A stretch of 23,264 nt of DNA from JBAYHA01 sp041666425 (GTDB taxonomy: Bacteria; Patescibacteriota; Patescibacteriia; UBA11705; JABHMO01), in contig JBAYHA010000009.1 in the NCBI GenBank assembly GCA_041666425.1, positions 1 to 23,264 of the forward strand, written 5' to 3'. Shown in pieces: positions 1 to 8,473 of the stretch. Made by a program: the position numbers and the translations under genes. The notes under the pieces are model-generated. The model worked only from the letters and a program-made list of their open reading frames with translations. It searched no databases and was not told the DNA's origin. Every line of letters starts with the position of its first letter. The first letter of the stretch is position 1.

Positions 1-1308
1 GAAGTTAAAGATTTGGATACGGGAGAAGTCTTTGTTCTTGCCGGAGGTTTAATTACCGAAGAATTGGCTCGCAAAATGGAAAAAGCCAATATCAAACAAA
101 TTAGAATTCGTTCACTTTTGACTTGCAAATTGATTCACGGTGTTTGCAAGAAATGTTATGGTTTTGATTTGGCATACAACAAACCGGTGGAAACAGGCAC
201 GGCCGTTGGTATTATTGCCGCGCAATCAATCGGCGAACCGGGCACGCAGTTGACCATGAGAACTTTTCATACCGGAGGTGTGGCCGGAGGCGGAGACATT
301 ACACAAGGTTTGCCACGAGTGGAAGAAGTTTTTGAGGCTCGTCCGCCAAAAAAGCGAGCACTTTTGGCCGAAGTCGCCGGGCTTGTTTCCATTGAAGAAC
401 AGTCCAGAACTATTTCCGGTCCAAAAGGAATTTTTGTGGCCAAGACTTCTTTTGGGCAAAGAGTTTTAAAAATAACTTACGATGATCTAGAAGAAAATAA
501 ATATGATATTCCGGATGGTTCAAAAATAAAAGTGGCAAATAATGATTTGGTCAAAGATGGTGATACTTTGTTCATCACTCCGGACAAAGTAAAGGTCAAA
601 GCCACTTATTTGGGCAAAATTATTTTGGATGGACAAAAAATGAAAGTCTACAATGATGCGCAAAAAGTTAAGGAATATTTGATTCCACCGGGCACTGTGC
701 TTTGGGTCAAAGAGGGTGATGTCGTGGAAAAAGGCACCCAACTTACCGAAGGCCATATTGAATTGAATCAATTGTATCGTTTGCGCGGGCGCAATGCTGT
801 CCAAGAATATGTGCTCAAAGAAATTCAATATATTTATTCCTCGCAAGGTCAAAAATTGAATGACAAGCATATTGAAATTATCGCGCGTCAAATGTTTAGC
901 CGGGTTTATATCATTGATTCCGGTGATACCAGTTTGCTCGAAGGTGAAATTGTGGAAAAATCAGCTTTGGAAACGGCTAATGCCCATCTTTTACCAGGGG
1001 AAAAACCAGCCCAATCCGAAGAAATTTTCTTGGGAATTTCCAAAATCTCTTTGTCAACCAATAGTTTTTTGTCCGCCGCTTCTTTCCAAGAGACAGCCAA
1101 GGTTTTGATTAATGCGGCGGTTACCGGCAGAATTGATCATTTGCAGGGGTTAAAAGAAAATGTTATTATCGGTCGCTTGATTCCGGCCGGAACCGGTTAT
1201 TCCGCATATCATCCAAAACCAGAAAGCAAAGAAACGGAGGTTGAAAAAGCGGAGGAATCAGCTGAAGAAAATTTTGCGGAGAAGGATTCCGCAATTGAAG
1301 AAAAATAA
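1..1308 (+). CDS. rpoC: DNA-directed RNA polymerase subunit beta' (C-terminal part, 5' truncated by window)
   Basis: C-terminal 435 codons of the beta' subunit of RNA polymerase. The frame is open from base 1, so the gene begins upstream of the window. Near the visible start are three cysteines spaced as in the C-terminal zinc site of bacterial beta' (visible residues C42, C49, C52, in CKLIHGVCKKC). They are followed by the trigger-loop region (AAQSIGEPGTQLTMRTFHTGG core, about residues 68-90). A long section that would match the beta' jaw and C-terminal clamp follows. The last ~30 residues are a Glu/Lys-rich acidic tail. The stop is TAA at 1306-1308. The next gene, ftsH, follows after 50 bp containing a small hairpin; no clear intrinsic terminator is seen between them, so read-through is possible. 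Identification is secure. Confidence 0.98.
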   Translation, partial: EVKDLDTGEVFVLAGGLITEELARKMEKANIKQIRIRSLLTCKLIHGVCKKCYGFDLAYNKPVETGTAVGIIAAQSIGEPGTQLTMRTFHTGGVAGGGDITQGLPRVEEVFEARPPKKRALLAEVAGLVSIEEQSRTISGPKGIFVAKTSFGQRVLKITYDDLEENKYDIPDGSKIKVANNDLVKDGDTLFITPDKVKVKATYLGKIILDGQKMKVYNDAQKVKEYLIPPGTVLWVKEGDVVEKGTQLTEGHIELNQLYRLRGRNAVQEYVLKEIQYIYSSQGQKLNDKHIEIIARQMFSRVYIIDSGDTSLLEGEIVEKSALETANAHLLPGEKPAQSEEIFLGISKISLSTNSFLSAASFQETAKVLINAAVTGRIDHLQGLKENVIIGRLIPAGTGYSAYHPKPESKETEVEKAEESAEENFAEKDSAIEEK

Positions 1309-1321
1309 ATTTATATTGTAG

Positions 1322-1342
1322 GGGACGAACATTGTTCGTCCC
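1322..1342. repeat. short perfect hairpin in the rpoC-ftsH gap
   Basis: A 9-bp perfect inverted repeat (GGGACGAAC / GTTCGTCCC) with a 3-nt loop. There is no T-run after it, so it is a poor intrinsic terminator. It resembles in style the other short hairpins at 7690, 7748 and 7786 and is probably a dispersed REP-like element or an mRNA processing/stability structure. Confidence 0.6.
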
Positions 1343-1358
1343 GTACGTTTTAAAAATT

Positions 1359-3173
1359 ATGAAGAATAGTTTATTCAAAAATATTATTATTTTTATTGCG
1401 GTATTTATTTTTATTGGGAGTGTTTTTAGTTTGTATAATATTTCCAATGATAAAGTAGAAGTTGTTGATTTGCCAAAGATGATTCAAGAAATTAATGAGG
1501 AAAAAGTGCAAAAGATTGAAGTTGCGGGAGATTTGTTGACCCTTACTTTGTTGGACGGAAATATTCAACAGTTGACCAAAGAAACCAATCAAACCGTTGG
1601 AGAAATTTTGAGTGATTATGGCGTTGATAATGCCAAAAAATTAAAAGTTGGTTTAGAAGTAAAAACAGAATCGGGTTTTAATTTTTGGATGAGTTCGTTG
1701 TTGCCGATTTTAATTCCGGTTTTGTTGGTCGGGGTTTTTATCTGGTTTATGTTCCGTTCCGTGCAAGGAGCCAATTCCAAAGCTATGAGTTTTGGTCAAT
1801 CCGGCGCCAGACAGATAAAAAATTCCGGTAAAGACAAAATCACTTTTGATGATGTGGCCGGGGTGAAAGAAGCCAAAGAAGAATTAAAAGAAATAGTGGA
1901 ATTTTTAAAAGAACCGAAAAAATTTATTGCGCTGGGTGCCAAAATTCCCAAAGGAGTTTTGTTGATGGGGGCACCCGGAACGGGCAAAACTATGTTGGCC
2001 AAGGCTGTGGCAGGAGAAGCCGGAGTCCCGTTTTTTTCCATTTCAGGTTCGGAGTTTGTGGAAATGTTTGTTGGCGTTGGTGCTAGTCGAGTTCGCGATC
2101 TTTTCCAAAAAGCAAAAAAAAATTCACCCTGTATTATTTTTATTGATGAAATTGACGCTGTCGGTCGTCAACGTGGTGCCGGTCTTGGCGGTTCGCATGA
2201 TGAAAGAGAACAAACCTTGAATCAGATTTTGGTGGAAATGGATGGTTTTGAGCCAAATGCCAATGTTATTGTTATGGCTGCGACCAATCGTCCGGATGTT
2301 CTTGATCCGGCATTATTGCGACCGGGCCGTTTTGATCGTAGGGTGATTCTTGATCCGCCGGATATTAATGATCGCGAGGAAATTTTAAAAGTGCATAGCA
2401 AGAAAAAACCGCTCGAAAAAGAGGTCGATTTGCGTGCTTTGGCCGAACGTACTCCGGGTTTCTCCGGTGCGGATTTGGCCAATTTGGTCAATGAAGCGGC
2501 TATTTTGTCTGCTCGTCGTAATAAAAATAAAATTTCACAAAATGAATTATTTGAAAGTATAGAAAAAGTAATGCTCGGACCGGAACGCAAAAGTCATATT
2601 TTGTCAGTGGCCGAAAAGAAAATTACCGCGGTTCATGAATCCGGACATGCTTTGGTTTCGCATATCTTGCCAAAAGCCGATCCCGTGCACAAAGTTTCGA
2701 TTATTTCTCGCGGTCGAGCCGCCGGTTATACCATGAATTTGCCGGAAACCGATAAATACATGCACAATCGGTCGGATTATTTGGCGGAATTGGCTGTTTT
2801 GCTGGCCGGACATGTGGCGGAAAAAATGAATTTTGGTGAAGTTACCACCGGATCTTCCAATGACTTGCAAAGAGCGACTGATTTGGCGCGCAGTTTGATT
2901 ACGCGCTTTGGCATGAGTGAAAAATTAGCCCCACGCATTTATGGTGAAAAAGAAGAAATGGTTTTTCTTGGTCGAGATTTTAATGAAAAAAGAAATTATA
3001 GTGAAAAAACCGCAGAATTGATTGACAGCGAAATTGATATTTTAATCAGAGAAGCTGTGGCTACTGCGGAAAAAATAATCAAAGAAAATAAAGAAAAAAT
3101 GGACAAATTGGTTGCTACATTGGTTGAAAAAGAAACGATTGAAAAACAAGAATTTAATGAGTTGATGAAATAA
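1359..3173 (+). CDS. ftsH: ATP-dependent zinc metalloprotease FtsH
   Basis: Membrane-anchored AAA+ protease that degrades misfolded membrane proteins and regulatory substrates. ATG at 1359 is chosen because it starts directly before the first membrane helix; an in-frame TTG at 1332 lies inside the upstream hairpin. The product is 604 aa, normal for the family. Visible parts: TM1 (residues ~9-25), a short extracytoplasmic domain, TM2 (~110-132), Walker A GAPGTGKT (204-211), Walker B IIFIDE (259-264), the second region of homology ending in LLRPGRFDRR, the zinc motif HESGH (426-430) and the Asp of SSNDLQRATD as probable third zinc ligand (~502). No Shine-Dalgarno sequence is seen before the ATG. 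All catalytic residues are intact. Confidence 0.97.
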   Translation: MKNSLFKNIIIFIAVFIFIGSVFSLYNISNDKVEVVDLPKMIQEINEEKVQKIEVAGDLLTLTLLDGNIQQLTKETNQTVGEILSDYGVDNAKKLKVGLEVKTESGFNFWMSSLLPILIPVLLVGVFIWFMFRSVQGANSKAMSFGQSGARQIKNSGKDKITFDDVAGVKEAKEELKEIVEFLKEPKKFIALGAKIPKGVLLMGAPGTGKTMLAKAVAGEAGVPFFSISGSEFVEMFVGVGASRVRDLFQKAKKNSPCIIFIDEIDAVGRQRGAGLGGSHDEREQTLNQILVEMDGFEPNANVIVMAATNRPDVLDPALLRPGRFDRRVILDPPDINDREEILKVHSKKKPLEKEVDLRALAERTPGFSGADLANLVNEAAILSARRNKNKISQNELFESIEKVMLGPERKSHILSVAEKKITAVHESGHALVSHILPKADPVHKVSIISRGRAAGYTMNLPETDKYMHNRSDYLAELAVLLAGHVAEKMNFGEVTTGSSNDLQRATDLARSLITRFGMSEKLAPRIYGEKEEMVFLGRDFNEKRNYSEKTAELIDSEIDILIREAVATAEKIIKENKEKMDKLVATLVEKETIEKQEFNELMK

Positions 3174-3183
3174 GGTAAAAAAT

Positions 3184-3303
3184 ATAAGTGGTAAGTAGCA
3201 AAAGCCCTGTCGTATGACGGGGTAGGTGGTAAGTGTTAATGCCATGGTAAGCTCGGTTAGAGTTTTTTTGGCAATACTTACTACTTATATACTTACTACT
3301 TAT
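3184..3303. repeat. intergenic inverted word-repeat region with an internal hairpin
   Basis: ATAAGTGGTAAG (3184-3195) is answered on the opposite strand by two copies of CTTACTACTTAT (3277-3288 and 3292-3303), 11 of 12 bases complementary. Between them is a hairpin, CCCTGTC-GTAT-GACGGGG (3205-3222), of the same family as the three tandem hairpins at 21059-21119. It separates ftsH from the next gene and may act as a transcript end structure, though there is no strong T-run after the small hairpin. Confidence 0.6.
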
Positions 3304-3322
3304 TTTTTATTTGTTTTAATTG

Positions 3323-3331
3323 TGGTATAAT
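3323..3331 (+). promoter_or_regulatory. extended -10 promoter for the 3360 gene
   Basis: TGGTATAAT: a perfect TATAAT (3326-3331) with the TGn extension, 28 bp before the ATG at 3360. No convincing -35 lies 17 bp upstream (T-run), which is tolerated in extended -10 promoters. Confidence 0.6.
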
Positions 3332-3359
3332 AAATTTGAAATAAAAATAAAATAACTTT

Positions 3360-4373
3360 ATGGAATTTTTTTATCGCAAAATACTCAAAAGAGCATGGGC
3401 AGTTTCTTGGAAAAATAAATGGTTATGGATTTTTGGTCTTTTTGCCGCCATTGTCGGCAATGGCAGTGTTTATCAATCTTTGTTGCGCGGATTTAGCAAC
3501 ATTGATAGTGGGTATACGATTTTTGACACCATGCGTGAATATTCGGCTAGCGGAGTTTTTTCCACAATCAGTTTTGCAAAAATAGCGCAACTTTGGCAGG
3601 CCGATGCCACCATGTTTGGCAGTATTATTTTTTCAATGTTGTTTATCCTGTGTGTTTTGGCACTATTGTTTGCGATCGGTATAATTTCTCAGGGCTCGCT
3701 TATTTTTGGATTATTGGAAATTGATACCAACAAACCGGTAAATTTGCGAACCGCTTTGCGTTCCGGCAAGGAACATTTTTGGCGAATCTTTGGGTTAAAT
3801 CTTTTTACCAAGATCTTTTTGCTCAGTTTACTAATTTTATTGGCGTATTTGATTTCTTTGATTATTACGGCCAGTTCCGTGGTCAACATGATAATTTATA
3901 TTGTTTCTTTTTTGCTGTTTTTTATTTTGGGAATGGTTATTTATTTTATCACCATTTACGGGACTTCATTTGTGGTTTTGCGCAATCGCAAAGTTTTTCC
4001 GGCTTTGCGTTCGGCGTTTGATTTGTTTCGCAAACACATTATTGTCAATTTGGAAATGGCGTTAATTTTATTCATTGTCAATTTTATCTTTTTGATAATT
4101 TTCTTTATCGGTGCTTTTGTTTTGTCTTCACCGTTTTTAGTTTTGTATTTCTTGTTTGCGGTGAGCGGAATCAAAATTGGTGCACTGTTGGCATCGTCTT
4201 TGTTGATAACCATTGTTTTGGCCATGTTTGTCGTCGTTGGTGCTTGGTGGAGCACATTCCAAGTTTCTGTTTGGACGATTTTGTTTGATCAGTTGACAAT
4301 TTATGGTGGCAAGTCAAAAATTATCAGAATTATAGAAAATATCAAGTCAGCAAAAAAGAAAAAACAAAAATAG
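3360..4373 (+). CDS. multi-pass membrane protein, function unknown
   Basis: A 337-aa integral membrane protein that I do not recognise as a named family. Hydrophobic segments lie at about residues 21-38, 86-112, 148-170, 176-206, 231-264 and 276-305, so six to eight helices. The N-terminus is basic and aromatic (MEFFYRKILKRAW) and the C-terminus ends in a Lys-rich tail (SAKKKKQK), suggesting a cytoplasmic end. Between the second and third segments is a soluble loop with TNKPVNLRTALRSGKEHFW, which resembles the loop of bacterial membrane proteins that carry a DUF7544- or glycerophosphodiesterase-type membrane domain; that comparison is tentative. It has its own promoter and a terminator at 4411, so it appears monocistronic. 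No Shine-Dalgarno is visible. Confidence 0.85.
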   Translation: MEFFYRKILKRAWAVSWKNKWLWIFGLFAAIVGNGSVYQSLLRGFSNIDSGYTIFDTMREYSASGVFSTISFAKIAQLWQADATMFGSIIFSMLFILCVLALLFAIGIISQGSLIFGLLEIDTNKPVNLRTALRSGKEHFWRIFGLNLFTKIFLLSLLILLAYLISLIITASSVVNMIIYIVSFLLFFILGMVIYFITIYGTSFVVLRNRKVFPALRSAFDLFRKHIIVNLEMALILFIVNFIFLIIFFIGAFVLSSPFLVLYFLFAVSGIKIGALLASSLLITIVLAMFVVVGAWWSTFQVSVWTILFDQLTIYGGKSKIIRIIENIKSAKKKKQK

Positions 4374-4410
4374 GATACTCCCTTTTGGGAGAGGGGACAA
4401 AAATAAAAAC

Positions 4411-4437
4411 AAAAGGTCTGAGAAATCAGGCTTTTTT
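4411..4437 (+). terminator. intrinsic terminator after the 3360 gene
   Basis: Stem AAAAGGTCTGA / TCAGGCTTTTTT with a GAAA loop (two G-U pairs), running into a T-tract. A smaller hairpin CTCCC-TTTT-GGGAG sits just before it. The stretch 4438-4574 up to the tRNA holds nothing else clear beyond a possible tRNA promoter element (TAAAAT, 4544-4549). Confidence 0.8.
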
Positions 4438-4574
4438 GTTTGAAAATGTAAAACAATTCTGGTAATTTTATTTTTTGACTTTTAACGTAATTATTGCTAA
4501 ACTTTTATCGTAAATTAGAAGTATTTTTTTGTTTTATTTGCCTTAAAATTGTTGACGCAAAAATAAACATCTGG

Positions 4575-4651
4575 GGATCTGTAGCTCAGCTGGTTAGAGC
4601 GCTGCATTCACATTGCAGAGGTCTGCGGTTCGATCCCGCACAGGTCCACCA
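4575..4651 (+). tRNA. tRNA-Val (anticodon CAC)
   Basis: A 77-nt cloverleaf with encoded CCA. The acceptor arm pairs GGATCTG with CAGGTCC (one G-U), the D-arm stem is GCTC/GAGC, and the anticodon stem CTGCA/TGCAG (4602-4606 with 4614-4618) encloses loop TTCACAT, giving anticodon CAC at 4609-4611, which reads GUG (Val). The T-arm is TGCGG-TTCGATC-CCGCA. All stems are intact, so it should be functional. Confidence 0.96.
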
Positions 4652-4682
4652 GAAAAATATTTATATAATTTAATTATTTTTT

Positions 4683-4736
4683 ACTTTATGAACTTTATAA
4701 ACTTTACAAACTTTACAAACTTTACAAACTTTATAA
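4683..4736 (+). repeat. six tandem copies of a 9-bp repeat upstream of ileS
   Basis: Six uninterrupted copies of ACTTTAYAA (4683, 4692, 4701, 4710, 4719, 4728). The first is ACTTTATGA; the others are ACTTTATAA or ACTTTACAA. The array ends 10 bp before the ileS start codon, so it is in the leader or overlaps the promoter. The same 9-mer recurs at 11895-11921 and 11944-11952. It is too short and spacer-free to be a CRISPR. Confidence 0.9.
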
Positions 4737-4746
4737 ACTAACTCAT

Positions 4747-7623
4747 ATGGAAAAATCACAATTTGCACTCAACGAAGAAAAAATTATCGAGTCTTGGAAC
4801 CAGAATAAAATTTTCGAAAAAACCTTGGCGAAAAATTCACCAAAAGGAAATTTTGTGTTTTTTGAAGGGCCGCCAACGGCTAATGGTCGTCCGGGAATTC
4901 ATCATATTCTCGCTCGTGCTTTCAAAGATGTAATTTGTCGTTTTCGCACCATGCAAGGTTATCATGTTGAACGCAAAGCCGGCTGGGACACGCACGGATT
5001 ACCAGTCGAATTACAAGTAGAAAAAGCTCTTGGCATTTCCGGCAAACCGGATATTGAAAAATACGGTATTGAAGCTTTTAACGAAAAATGCAAAGAAAGC
5101 GTTTGGCAATACAAAAAAGAATGGGAAGATTTAACTCGGCGCATTGGTTTTTGGTTGGATCTCGAAAATCCTTATATTACTTACGACAATAATTATATTG
5201 AATCTCTGTGGTGGATTTTGAAGGAAATTAACAACAAAGGTTTGCTTTATAGCGGTTACAAAGTTGTGCCACAATGTCCTCGTTGTGGAACTGCTTTATC
5301 AAGTCATGAAGTTGCTCAAGGATATAAAAATGTTGAAGAAAATTCCGTTTTCATGAAGTTTAAAGTTAAGAATGAAGAGAATACTTATTTATTAAGTTGG
5401 ACAACAACGCCGTGGACTTTGCCGGGTAATGTGGCTTTGGCCGTTGGTGGAGATATTATCTATACGAAAGTTTTGTATAATGGTGAAAAATTAATTCTCG
5501 CCAAAAATTTATTAGAAAAAGTTTTAAAATCTGATTTTGAAATTATTGAAGAAATGACCGGCGAAAAATTAAAGGGAATTAAATATGAACCGCTTTTCCC
5601 TGGATATTTGGATGCTGGTGAAAAAGATGCTTGGTTTGTAGAAACGGCTGATTTTGTGACAACCGTTGACGGTACCGGAATTGTGCATACGGCTGTTATG
5701 TACGGTGAAGATGACTTTAATTTTGGCAAAAAATATAATTTACCTTTTGTGCATACTGTTGATGAAGCCGGTAAGTTTAAAAATTCGGTGACTAAATGGG
5801 TCGGTAAATTTGTCAAAAACAAAGAAGTCGAAAAAGAAATTATCGCTGATTTAAAAGAAAGAAATTTGTTGTTCGGTGAACTTATTTATGCGCATGATTA
5901 TCCATTTTGTTGGCGTTGTGATACTCCGCTACTTTATTACGCCAAAGATTCTTGGTTTATAAAAGTTTCCGCGAAGAAAGATCAACTTCTCAAAAATAAC
6001 AAACAAATAAATTGGGTGCCGGAACATATCAAGGAAGGTCGTTTTGGTGAATGGTTAAAAAATATCAATGATTGGTCAATCAGTCGTCAACGATATTGGG
6101 GAACACCAATTCCGATTTGGCAATGTGATTCTTGCAAGGAAACCGAAGTTATGGGAAGTTTTGCCGAGTTAGAAAAAAAAGTCGGTTCGTTACCAAAAAA
6201 TAAAAATAATGAATTTGATATTCATCGGCCGTTTATCGATGAATTAACTTACAAATGTTCTTGCGGTGGAACCATGAAAAGAACGCCGGATGTTTTTGAT
6301 TGTTGGTTTGATTCCGGAGCCATGCCGTTTGCCCAACATCATTATCCTTTTGAAAACCAAGATTTGGTTGACAAAAATATTCAATTTCCAGCCGAATATA
6401 TTTCCGAAGCGATTGATCAAACGCGCGGTTGGTTTTACACTTTATTGGCCGTTTCGACTATGCTCGACAAGGGAGTACCTTACAAAAATGTTATTTGTCT
6501 TGGTCATATTCGTGACAAAGAAGGCAAAAAAATGAGTAAATCAAAAGGCAATGTTGTTGATCCATGGATGATTGCCGACAAATATGGAATCGACGCTTTG
6601 CGTTTGCATCTTTTTACCGTCAATCAGCCGGGTGACCCCAAGAATTTTGATGAAAAAGATGTGGCCGATGTTCTTCGCAAATCGGTAATGCTTTTTGGCA
6701 ATGTGGTTAATTTTTATGAAATGTACAAAACGGATATTGCGTCTCACGCCAAAAGTGAAAATATTCTCGACAAATGGATTATCAGCAAATATCAGTTATT
6801 GAATCAAAAGTTAACCAATGATTTGGAAAATTATCATGTCTTTGAAGCCGGCAGAAGTTTGTTGGAATTTATTGATGAACTTTCCACTTGGTATGTTCGC
6901 CGAAGTCGTGATCGTTTTAAAATTGAAGGAATTGATAAAAATTCAGCCGAAGCAACTTTACTTTATATTATCGAAAATGTCAGCAAAATCATGGCGCCGT
7001 TTATGCCTTTTGCCGGTGAAAGTTTTTTCCTTCGCGTCAACAAAACATTGGAATCAGTGCATTTGGCCGATTGGCCAAAGTATGATGATGATTTGATTGA
7101 TCTCGATTTAATCAAAGATATGGATTTTGTCAGACAAGTTGTGGAACTAGGGCTTGCTGCTCGCGATGAAGCCAAAATTAAAGTTCGTCAACCATTACGT
7201 CGCGCTTTTTACAAAATTAAACATTTCCTTCCGGAATATGAAAAAATTATTGCCGAAGAATTAAATGTTTGGGAAGTTTCATTTTTTGAAGAAAAAATGG
7301 GTGGTAGCTTTGTAGAAAAAAGTAATGGCGCAGTATATTTATCGTTGGATATTGAAATTGATGAAGAGTTAAAAAATGAAGGAATGATTCGTGATTTGAC
7401 CAGACAAATAAATAATTTGCGTAAGAATGAAGGCTTAACGATTAATGACAAGGTTGTTTTGCTTTATGAAACTGATTCAAAAATTTTAAAAAATCTTTTT
7501 GCTAATGACAAACTTCGTGAAAAATTAATTTCCTCAACATTACTTTCTGAAATAAAAGAAGGCAGTGCAGAAAAAGAAATTGAAGTAGAAGGGGAGAAGA
7601 TAAAAATTAGTCTTAAGAAGTAA
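4747..7623 (+). CDS. ileS: isoleucyl-tRNA synthetase
   Basis: Class I aminoacyl-tRNA synthetase that charges tRNA-Ile in the cytoplasm. The product is 958 aa. The HIGH-box equivalent is HHIL (residues 52-55) after the GPPTANGRPG motif, and the KMSKS loop is intact at 595-599. WDTHGLPVE (about residues 79-87) and the editing-domain sequence SWTTTPWTLPGN are visible, with cysteine pairs CPRCG, CDSC and CSCG as likely structural metal sites. The overall pattern looks like the eukaryote-like (type 2) IleRS, often naturally resistant to mupirocin; that class assignment is my reading of motif style. ATG at 4747 starts at the usual N-terminus. There is no Shine-Dalgarno; the 9-bp repeat array lies immediately upstream. 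tRNA-Val is the adjacent gene, not tRNA-Ile. Confidence 0.97.
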   Translation: MEKSQFALNEEKIIESWNQNKIFEKTLAKNSPKGNFVFFEGPPTANGRPGIHHILARAFKDVICRFRTMQGYHVERKAGWDTHGLPVELQVEKALGISGKPDIEKYGIEAFNEKCKESVWQYKKEWEDLTRRIGFWLDLENPYITYDNNYIESLWWILKEINNKGLLYSGYKVVPQCPRCGTALSSHEVAQGYKNVEENSVFMKFKVKNEENTYLLSWTTTPWTLPGNVALAVGGDIIYTKVLYNGEKLILAKNLLEKVLKSDFEIIEEMTGEKLKGIKYEPLFPGYLDAGEKDAWFVETADFVTTVDGTGIVHTAVMYGEDDFNFGKKYNLPFVHTVDEAGKFKNSVTKWVGKFVKNKEVEKEIIADLKERNLLFGELIYAHDYPFCWRCDTPLLYYAKDSWFIKVSAKKDQLLKNNKQINWVPEHIKEGRFGEWLKNINDWSISRQRYWGTPIPIWQCDSCKETEVMGSFAELEKKVGSLPKNKNNEFDIHRPFIDELTYKCSCGGTMKRTPDVFDCWFDSGAMPFAQHHYPFENQDLVDKNIQFPAEYISEAIDQTRGWFYTLLAVSTMLDKGVPYKNVICLGHIRDKEGKKMSKSKGNVVDPWMIADKYGIDALRLHLFTVNQPGDPKNFDEKDVADVLRKSVMLFGNVVNFYEMYKTDIASHAKSENILDKWIISKYQLLNQKLTNDLENYHVFEAGRSLLEFIDELSTWYVRRSRDRFKIEGIDKNSAEATLLYIIENVSKIMAPFMPFAGESFFLRVNKTLESVHLADWPKYDDDLIDLDLIKDMDFVRQVVELGLAARDEAKIKVRQPLRRAFYKIKHFLPEYEKIIAEELNVWEVSFFEEKMGGSFVEKSNGAVYLSLDIEIDEELKNEGMIRDLTRQINNLRKNEGLTINDKVVLLYETDSKILKNLFANDKLREKLISSTLLSEIKEGSAEKEIEVEGEKIKISLKK

Positions 7624-7805
7624 TTCAAAATTCAGAATTCAGAATTAAGAATTTAGAATGATGGATTTAAAAATTATTTTATTTTCCAAGACGACTTCAG
7701 TCGTCGTATAAAAAAGTGATGGTAAAAATTCTCATTTTATTTGCCTAGACGACTTTAGTCGTCGTCATAAGTGCCCCGTCAGTAAGGGCGAAATATCTTT
7801 CGCCC
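7624..7805. repeat. cluster of short intergenic repeats and hairpins after ileS
   Basis: Directly after the ileS stop is a periodic stretch built from variants of TCAGAATT (to about 7662). Two near-identical hairpins follow: GACGACT-TC-AGTCGTC (7690-7705) and GACGACT-TT-AGTCGTC (7748-7763), then GGGCGAAA-TATC-TTTCGCCC (7786-7805). None has a proper T-run. They look like REP-type dispersed elements stacked in one gap. Confidence 0.75.
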
Positions 7806-7824
7806 CCATATCACCAAAATTTAT

Positions 7825-7860
7825 GCGGCCGCGCACGAGCCTTCGGCTCGGCCGGCCGCA
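7825..7860. repeat. 36-nt GC-rich hairpin, copy 1
   Basis: A two-tier hairpin: outer stem GCGGCCG/CGGCCGC, inner stem CGAGCC/GGCTCG, loop TTC. It is identical over 36 nt to the copy at 9635-9670, in the same orientation. Its base composition (almost all G/C) contrasts sharply with the AT-rich surroundings. Both copies are followed within about 10 bp by an intrinsic terminator. Confidence 0.9.
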
Positions 7861-7867
7861 TTATTTA

Positions 7868-7902
7868 AAAAAACAACCCCGCAGATATTGGGGTTGTTTT
7901 TT
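7868..7902 (+). terminator. intrinsic terminator upstream of the accessory island
   Basis: Stem AAACAACCCC / GGGGTTGTTT with a 9-nt loop, followed by a T-run. It would end transcription arriving from ileS and isolate the next promoter. Confidence 0.85.
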
Positions 7903-7976
7903 GTTGTTATCTATTGTCAACATCGCTATTTTGTTTAAAATTAAATAAAAATTAGTGATATTGCTACCGGTCGTCA

Positions 7977-8005
7977 TTGACATCTAACAAAATCTATGCT
8001 ATAAT
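7977..8005 (+). promoter_or_regulatory. consensus promoter of the accessory island
   Basis: TTGACA (7977-7982), 17-bp spacer, TATAAT (8000-8005) with a TG upstream of the -10. This is a near-perfect housekeeping sigma promoter. The predicted start is about 8012, just at the boxA-like word. Confidence 0.85.
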
Positions 8006-8009
8006 TACA

Positions 8010-8065
8010 TGTTCTTTGATTAACGTTTTTTGACCCCAGCTCGGGGGTGATCGAGCAATGGAGGA
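8010..8065 (+). promoter_or_regulatory. structured leader RNA, copy A (boxA-like word plus pseudoknot candidate)
   Basis: The leader starts with TGTTCTTTGATTAA (8010-8023), which resembles boxA antitermination sequences of rRNA operons. The 35 nt at 8031-8065 are identical to 8615-8649. They allow ACCCC (8033-8037) to pair with GGGGT (8044-8048) and GCTCG (8039-8043) to pair with CGAGC (8052-8056), an H-type pseudoknot arrangement with a 1-nt first loop and a 3-nt third loop (tight). The GGAGG ribosome binding site (8060-8064) begins 3 nt after the last stem, so folding could control translation. Confidence 0.6.
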
Positions 8066-8068
8066 ATC

Positions 8069-8422
8069 ATGGGGAAAACATACTTTAGATTGAACATTTC
8101 TGACTTGATGTTCCCAGGTGCTAAATGCAACATCAACCGACAAATTCTCTTTCCTGATGAAGTTCGACTAATGTTCAAGAAAGACAGCAATATTGTTGTT
8201 TGTCTGGATCCGTCTCATTCTGAGATAATTCGTGTAATGGGTTTGCATTTCGGGTGGAATGTATCTATTCCAAGGATAGCTCCGACAATGGTACTCGAAA
8301 AAGGGGATTCTATCATTGTCATGAGTGTCTCCAATTTGCCACCGCTCGAAGGTCAACGCAAGTATACCCATGAAGAGGCGGCCAAAGTCAAATTCAGTTT
8401 TGCTTTTTACCAGATTTCGTAA
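8069..8422 (+). CDS. small protein, possibly related to the STIV B116-like (DUF1874) fold
   Basis: A 117-aa soluble protein, first gene of the island. I do not recognise it firmly. The order of features, a His-containing helix start (DPSHSEII), then VSIPRIAPTMVLEKGD, a hydrophobic strand IIVMSVS, then LPPLEGQRKYTHEE and a closing strand, recalls the B116/YddF family (GH-x-AT, vNR, GD-x-a-iv, EG). The residues differ enough that this is only a lead. ATG at 8069 follows GGAGG by 4 nt. It has its own promoter at 7977 and the structured leader. No signal peptide or membrane helix. Base use is less AT-biased than in ftsH or ileS, suggesting an accessory gene. Confidence 0.75.
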   Translation: MGKTYFRLNISDLMFPGAKCNINRQILFPDEVRLMFKKDSNIVVCLDPSHSEIIRVMGLHFGWNVSIPRIAPTMVLEKGDSIIVMSVSNLPPLEGQRKYTHEEAAKVKFSFAFYQIS

Positions 8423-8473
8423 GTTCCAACCAAACTTTGTGACCGGAACAAAGTAAAAAATCCGGCTCGCTGT

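Noticed and set aside
4683..4736. CRISPR array
   Set aside because: Repeats are 9 bp with no spacers; no cas genes are in the window.
8010..8023. rRNA operon leader
   Set aside because: The boxA-like word suggested an rRNA leader, but protein genes follow directly and no rRNA sequence is in the window.
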